NCBI GenBank assembly: GCA_945873715.1
Contig: CAMCFL010000084.1
Span: 1-9,236, forward strand
Direction: 5' to 3'
DNA: 9,236 nt
DNA from: Akkermansia muciniphila
GTDB taxonomy: Bacteria > Verrucomicrobiota > Verrucomicrobiia > Limisphaerales > UBA9464
Part shown: one piece after another, positions 6,019-9,236 of the stretch
Layout: each line of letters opens with the position of its first letter
Position numbering within the stretch: position 1 is the stretch's first letter
Position numbers and translations under genes: made by a program
Notes under the pieces: model-generated
Told to the model about the DNA's origin: nothing
Database searches by the model: none
Seen by the model: only the letters and a program-made list of their open reading frames with translations

Positions 6019-7878
6019 ATGATGAAAGACGAACTCGATAAATTGGTTGCCAGCGGAAAGATCCAGCCCAGGCACGTCGAGCCCCTTCTCAATCTCGTGC
6101 AGGCCGGCTTCTGCCAGCACAAGAGCTGGGGCTTCGGCCGGATCACTGCACTGGATGGGGCTCTGGGCCGACTCAACGTCGATTTCAACGCCAAGGCAGG
6201 TCACACGTTGGACCTGATTTTCGCGGCGGAATCGCTGAAGGCCATCAATCGGGAACACATCCTGGTCCGCAAGCACATGGACCTCGACGGCCTCAAGCGT
6301 GAGGCCGCCCTGCATCACCTGGACGTCGTGAAGCTGGTGCTCCGTTCCATGAACGGCCGCGCCACCGTGGATCAGATTCAGGTCGTTCTGGCGGACGTCG
6401 TCACTTCCGACTGGAAGAAATGGTGGGAGGTGGCCCGCTCGGAAATGAAGCGCGATGGCCATTTCACAGTGCCCCTCAAGAAGACCGAGCCGATCCTGTA
6501 TCAGGAGCAGGAGATCGCTCTGGGCGACCGGTTGACGGCCGAACTTCGCGCCGCCAAGGGCCTCAAGGCCAAGATCGCCGTGGCCGCCGAAGTGCTCAAG
6601 TGCGCCGATGATATCCGCGGTCACGATGTCAGCTCGGAAGCGGTCAACCTGCTGGCGGCGGATATCCAGTCCCACGTCCAGACCATGCCTTCGCTGACCC
6701 TGGAAGGCATCTTCATGCGGGACGATCTCCGGCAGTCCGGAGCCATGAACGTTCCCGAGGGCCAGTTGACGGCACGGGACATCTTCGTTCCGCTCAGCCA
6801 GGAAACCCCGATGGAACGACTGCTGGAGAAGCTGGTCGCGTTCTTCGAGGAACTGCCGGCGGTCAAGCATCGGCGGGCGTTGGAAGCGTTCCGCGATGTC
6901 GTTCCCGATTGGGGTGCCCAGTTGGTCCTGATCATCAACCGGGTGTCTGCCAAGCTGGCCGCAGAATGCGCCCGCCTCCTGATGGTGGAAGGCCGTGGAC
7001 AACTCCTTCGCGATACCCTCGCCCGGCTCGTCAGCCAGCATGCCGCCTCCAGTGAATTGCTCCTCTGGCTCGGCAAGGAGCGGAGCGATCATTTCGCCGA
7101 CATCCTCGGACCCGAAGTCTTCCGGGCGATGATCACCGCGATGGAGCGGGATGCGTTCAACGAAAAGAAGACCAGCCGGCTCCACGACCTTGTCCTGGAG
7201 GACATGCAGCTTCTCCCCGACCTCATCGAGGCCGCGGATGTCGATATCATCAAGGATCTGGTCCGCTCGCTTCAGCTTTCGCCGGCCTTCGACGACATGG
7301 ACAAGCGCTCGCTCCTCGGTCGCATCGTCAAGGTCTACCCGCAGATCCAATCGATGATCAGCGGCGAACAGGCCAAGGACGACAAGACGTTCCTCGTCAG
7401 CTGGTCCAGCCTCGAGCGTCGCAAGGGTGAGTATGATGAACTGGTGAACAAGGCGATTCCCGCCAACGTGAAGGACATCGCCATTGCCAAGAGCTATGGC
7501 GACCTGCGCGAGAACCACGAGTTCAAGGCGGCCAAGGAAATGCAGAAGGTCCTGCACCGCCGGAAGCACGAACTCGAGCTCCAGCTCGCCCGAGCCCGCG
7601 GTACCGACTTCGCCAATCCGAAGGTCGATGCCGTGGCCCCGGGAACCCGGGTCAGCTTCACGGATCTCGATACCAACCGACAGGAGACGGTGGAGATCTT
7701 CGGAGCCTGGGATGGCGATCCCGACCGGAACCTCCTCAGCTACCTGTCCCCGCTGGCCCAGGCACTGATGAACAAGGGACCCGGGCAGGAAGCCGAACTG
7801 ATGGGCGACAATCGTCGCCGGCTTCGTGTCGACAGCGTCGCTCCGGGCGACACCTCCCTCGTGATTCCGGCTTCCTGA
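6019..7878 (+). CDS. greA: Long GreA/GreB-family transcription elongation factor with large N-terminal extension
   Basis: The C-terminal part is a full Gre factor, which enters the RNA polymerase secondary channel and stimulates cleavage of backtracked RNA. Counting 619 residues from the ATG at 6019, about 461-530 form the coiled coil. The tip motif SYGDLRENHEFKAAKE is at 492-507, and Asp495 and Glu498 correspond to the essential acidic pair of E. coli GreA (Asp41 and Glu44). The FKBP-like domain follows (about 540-605), with LSYLSPLAQALMNK at 573-586. Normal Gre proteins have about 160 residues. The remaining ~455 N-terminal residues are mostly helical-looking. They include a KSWGFGRI segment (35-42) followed by a likely beta-rich module, and a WKKWWEVARSEMKRD segment at 132-146. 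I recall chlamydial GreA proteins of about 700 residues built similarly. A TTG at 6001 and an ATG at 6022 are alternative starts; a weak GAGAG precedes both ATGs. Confidence 0.9.
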   Translation: MMKDELDKLVASGKIQPRHVEPLLNLVQAGFCQHKSWGFGRITALDGALGRLNVDFNAKAGHTLDLIFAAESLKAINREHILVRKHMDLDGLKREAALHHLDVVKLVLRSMNGRATVDQIQVVLADVVTSDWKKWWEVARSEMKRDGHFTVPLKKTEPILYQEQEIALGDRLTAELRAAKGLKAKIAVAAEVLKCADDIRGHDVSSEAVNLLAADIQSHVQTMPSLTLEGIFMRDDLRQSGAMNVPEGQLTARDIFVPLSQETPMERLLEKLVAFFEELPAVKHRRALEAFRDVVPDWGAQLVLIINRVSAKLAAECARLLMVEGRGQLLRDTLARLVSQHAASSELLLWLGKERSDHFADILGPEVFRAMITAMERDAFNEKKTSRLHDLVLEDMQLLPDLIEAADVDIIKDLVRSLQLSPAFDDMDKRSLLGRIVKVYPQIQSMISGEQAKDDKTFLVSWSSLERRKGEYDELVNKAIPANVKDIAIAKSYGDLRENHEFKAAKEMQKVLHRRKHELELQLARARGTDFANPKVDAVAPGTRVSFTDLDTNRQETVEIFGAWDGDPDRNLLSYLSPLAQALMNKGPGQEAELMGDNRRRLRVDSVAPGDTSLVIPAS

Positions 7879-7955
7879 GGGCCATGGGTTGAAAGGGCGG
7901 CGGGAATGGGCGGTCCGTCCCGTTTGTTCCCGAGACTTGCCCAGTCCCTCGTATC

Positions 7956-7978
7956 GGTACCGGCGTGTCGCCGGTACC
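7956..7978. repeat. Perfect 10-bp inverted repeat between convergent genes
   Basis: GGTACCGGCG (7956-7965) and CGCCGGTACC (7969-7978) are exact reverse complements with a three-base TGT spacer. The repeat lies 77 bases after the Gre gene stop and 22 bases beyond the end of gntK on the opposite strand. It would form a very stable hairpin in either transcript. No T tract follows on either strand, so it is not a classical intrinsic terminator. It may block RNA 3' ends from degradation, act with Rho, or be a copy of a dispersed palindrome. Confidence 0.7.
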
Positions 7979-8000
7979 CCGCTCGGCTCTCAGCGGCGGA

Positions 8001-8489
8001 TCATCCCGCCCGGACCCGGGCGACCACGCTGGAAGCAATTTCCTCCGGCGTGCGTCGGATGTCTTCCGCCCACGCATCGGACGGGGTCTCCAGCGTGGCC
8101 ATTTGGCTGTCGAGCAGGGTGACGGGCATGTAGTGGCCGACGCGGCTCTTCATTCGGTCGGCGATGACCTCCCGCGGACCGGTCAGATGGACGAATCGAA
8201 CCCAGGGTTCTCCACGCAACAGCAGGTCCCGGTAGGATTCCCTGAGGGCGGAACAGGCAACCACTGCGCCGCGCCCGGCGGCCTGGGAAGCGCGCATGAA
8301 GTCGGCGATGGCCAGGAGCCAGGGACGCCGATCGTCGTCGTTCAGGGGAGTCCCGGCCCGCATCTTGGCGACGTTGGCGGACGGATGGAAATCATCGCCG
8401 TCCCGGAATTCAAACCCCAGGTGTTCGGCGACGAGACGGCCCACCGTGGATTTCCCGCAACCGGAGACGCCCATGACGATGATGATCAC
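8001..8489 (-). CDS. gntK: Gluconokinase (GntK/IdnK family)
   Basis: Gluconokinase phosphorylates D-gluconate to 6-phosphogluconate with ATP, feeding the pentose phosphate or Entner-Doudoroff route. From the GTG at 8489 it has 162 residues, slightly shorter than the usual 170-180. The P-loop GVSGCGKST is at 7-15. Substrate-binding GDDFHP is at 31-36. KMRAGTPLNDDDRRPWL at 43-58, CSALRESYRD at 79-88 and GHYMPVTLLDSQMATLE at 118-134 are diagnostic of this family against other P-loop kinases such as shikimate kinase. The frame is open for 48 more codons upstream, but that stretch would overlap the divergent transglutaminase gene and does not resemble gluconokinases. An ATG five codons inside would cut into the first beta strand. 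Ribosome binding is weak (GGAG 15 bases upstream). No gluconate transporter or regulator is in view. Confidence 0.93.
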   Translation of the reverse strand: MIIIVMGVSGCGKSTVGRLVAEHLGFEFRDGDDFHPSANVAKMRAGTPLNDDDRRPWLLAIADFMRASQAAGRGAVVACSALRESYRDLLLRGEPWVRFVHLTGPREVIADRMKSRVGHYMPVTLLDSQMATLETPSDAWAEDIRRTPEEIASSVVARVRAG

Positions 8490-8584
8490 GCGCCGCAGGT
8501 TAGTCTCCGGACGGCCCGGGGTGAAGTCGGCTCTGAGGTGCGGGGGATTGCGCTGTCCCCTGTCCTTCGTGGAGGTTGGAAGGA

Positions 8585-9236
8585 ATGGCGAGACTTCAGG
8601 TCTTGCACCGAACGCGGTACACCTACGCGGCACCGGTGCGTGAAAGCTTCAATGAGGTGCGGCTTCAGCCGGTCTCAAACGAGCACCAGCGGTGCGATTC
8701 CTTCGTGCTGAAAGTGATTCCGGCGGTGCACCTCCGGCACTACGAGGATTTCTACGCCAATTGTGTCCATCACTTCGAGATTGCCCAGCCTCACAGCAGT
8801 CTGCTGGTTGAGTCCCAAAGTCTGGTGGTGACCAGTCGGGACAATTGGCTCGACCCGATGGCGCACCCGTTCCCCCTGTCCCGCGTCCACGAGTGCGTGC
8901 GTCTGGAGCGATGCTTTGAGTACCTCCAATCGAGTCAGTACGTGGAATTGGATTCCGCCGTCTGGCGCGTGGCCATTGATGCCTCGGCGGGTTGCACGGA
9001 CACCTGGCAGGCCGCGCAGGCCCTGATGCATTGGGTTCATTCCGAGTTCATCTATGCCCCCAAGGCAACCACCGCCTACACCCGCATGGCTGAGGCACTT
9101 CAACGGCGGACCGGAGTCTGCCAGGACTACGCCCACGTGCTGATCGGTCTGTGTCGGTCCCTGCAGATCCCGGCCCTGTACGTCTCCGGGTATCTGTGCA
9201 CGCCAGGGGCCGATGCCTCCCACGCCTGGGTGGAGG
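8585..9236 (+). CDS. Transglutaminase-like cysteine protease family protein (3' end outside window)
   Basis: The window holds 217 codons of a gene that continues to the right. Residues 1 to about 85 match the N-terminal beta domain typical of bacterial transglutaminase-like proteins (HRTRYTYAAPVRESFNEVRL at 8-27). Residues from about 140 form the papain-fold core. The catalytic Cys179 is in TGVCQDYAHV, and the catalytic His213 is in ASHAWVE at the very edge. The catalytic Asp should lie just beyond the window. The start is supported by GGAGG nine bases before the ATG (8571-8575). No signal peptide is seen, so the protein is probably cytoplasmic. Proteins of this type often sit next to alpha-E and circularly permuted ATP-grasp genes, which could be sought just to the right. 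Members act as proteases or amidases; the substrate is not evident. Confidence 0.92.
   Translation, partial: MARLQVLHRTRYTYAAPVRESFNEVRLQPVSNEHQRCDSFVLKVIPAVHLRHYEDFYANCVHHFEIAQPHSSLLVESQSLVVTSRDNWLDPMAHPFPLSRVHECVRLERCFEYLQSSQYVELDSAVWRVAIDASAGCTDTWQAAQALMHWVHSEFIYAPKATTAYTRMAEALQRRTGVCQDYAHVLIGLCRSLQIPALYVSGYLCTPGADASHAWVE

Noticed and set aside
4612..7569. A 985-codon minus-strand open frame running through rsmB and on across the Gre gene.
   Set aside because: Only the part up to 5904 encodes RsmB. The rest is antisense to the Gre coding region and open because of GC-rich codon structure; it has no recognisable domain.
8490..8633. A gluconokinase N-terminal extension from an ATG at 8633.
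   Set aside because: It would overlap the start of the divergent transglutaminase-like gene, and the extra residues do not look like any kinase N-terminus.

Overview
The window looks like chromosomal core sequence from a GC-rich, Gram-negative bacterium. My best inference is the PVC superphylum, probably Verrucomicrobiota. The evidence is lipid A biosynthesis (LpxD), a very long Gre-type elongation factor of the sort I recall from Chlamydiae and Verrucomicrobia, a tiny Lys/Ala/Pro histone-H1-like protein, and a MOSC protein of a form I associate with that group. No mobile element, CRISPR array, rRNA or tRNA gene was seen.

Left block (1-3492, all minus strand). In transcription order this is pheA (fused chorismate mutase/prephenate dehydratase), a ROK-family sugar kinase, panD (aspartate 1-decarboxylase) and lpxD, which runs off the left edge. 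pheA and the ROK gene are 50 bases apart and could share a transcript. A terminator-like hairpin with a T6 tract follows the ROK gene. panD and lpxD are 18 bases apart and look co-transcribed.

Middle block (3493-5904). A 328-base gap separates pheA from a divergent 62-codon lysine/alanine/proline repeat protein. That small gene has by far the strongest Shine-Dalgarno sequence in the window and its own intrinsic terminator, so it appears to be a self-contained transcription unit. Converging on it from the right is a minus-strand pair, rsmB (16S rRNA m5C967 methyltransferase) followed 18 bases later by a MOSC-domain gene.

Right block (5905-9236). Divergent from rsmB is a plus-strand gene of about 619 codons. 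Its last ~160 residues are a complete GreA/GreB elongation factor with the acidic tip motif intact, and its first ~455 residues are an extension. It converges on gntK (gluconokinase, minus strand) across a gap holding a perfect 10-bp inverted repeat. Divergent from gntK is a transglutaminase-like cysteine protease family gene, cut off by the right edge.

The genes serve separate housekeeping jobs: lipid A, pantothenate, phenylalanine, sugar phosphorylation, ribosome modification, transcription elongation and nucleoid-type DNA binding. I see no new multi-gene system. The items most worth a second look are the extended Gre protein, the tetrad-periodic histone-like protein and its leader, and the possible attenuator ahead of panD-lpxD.
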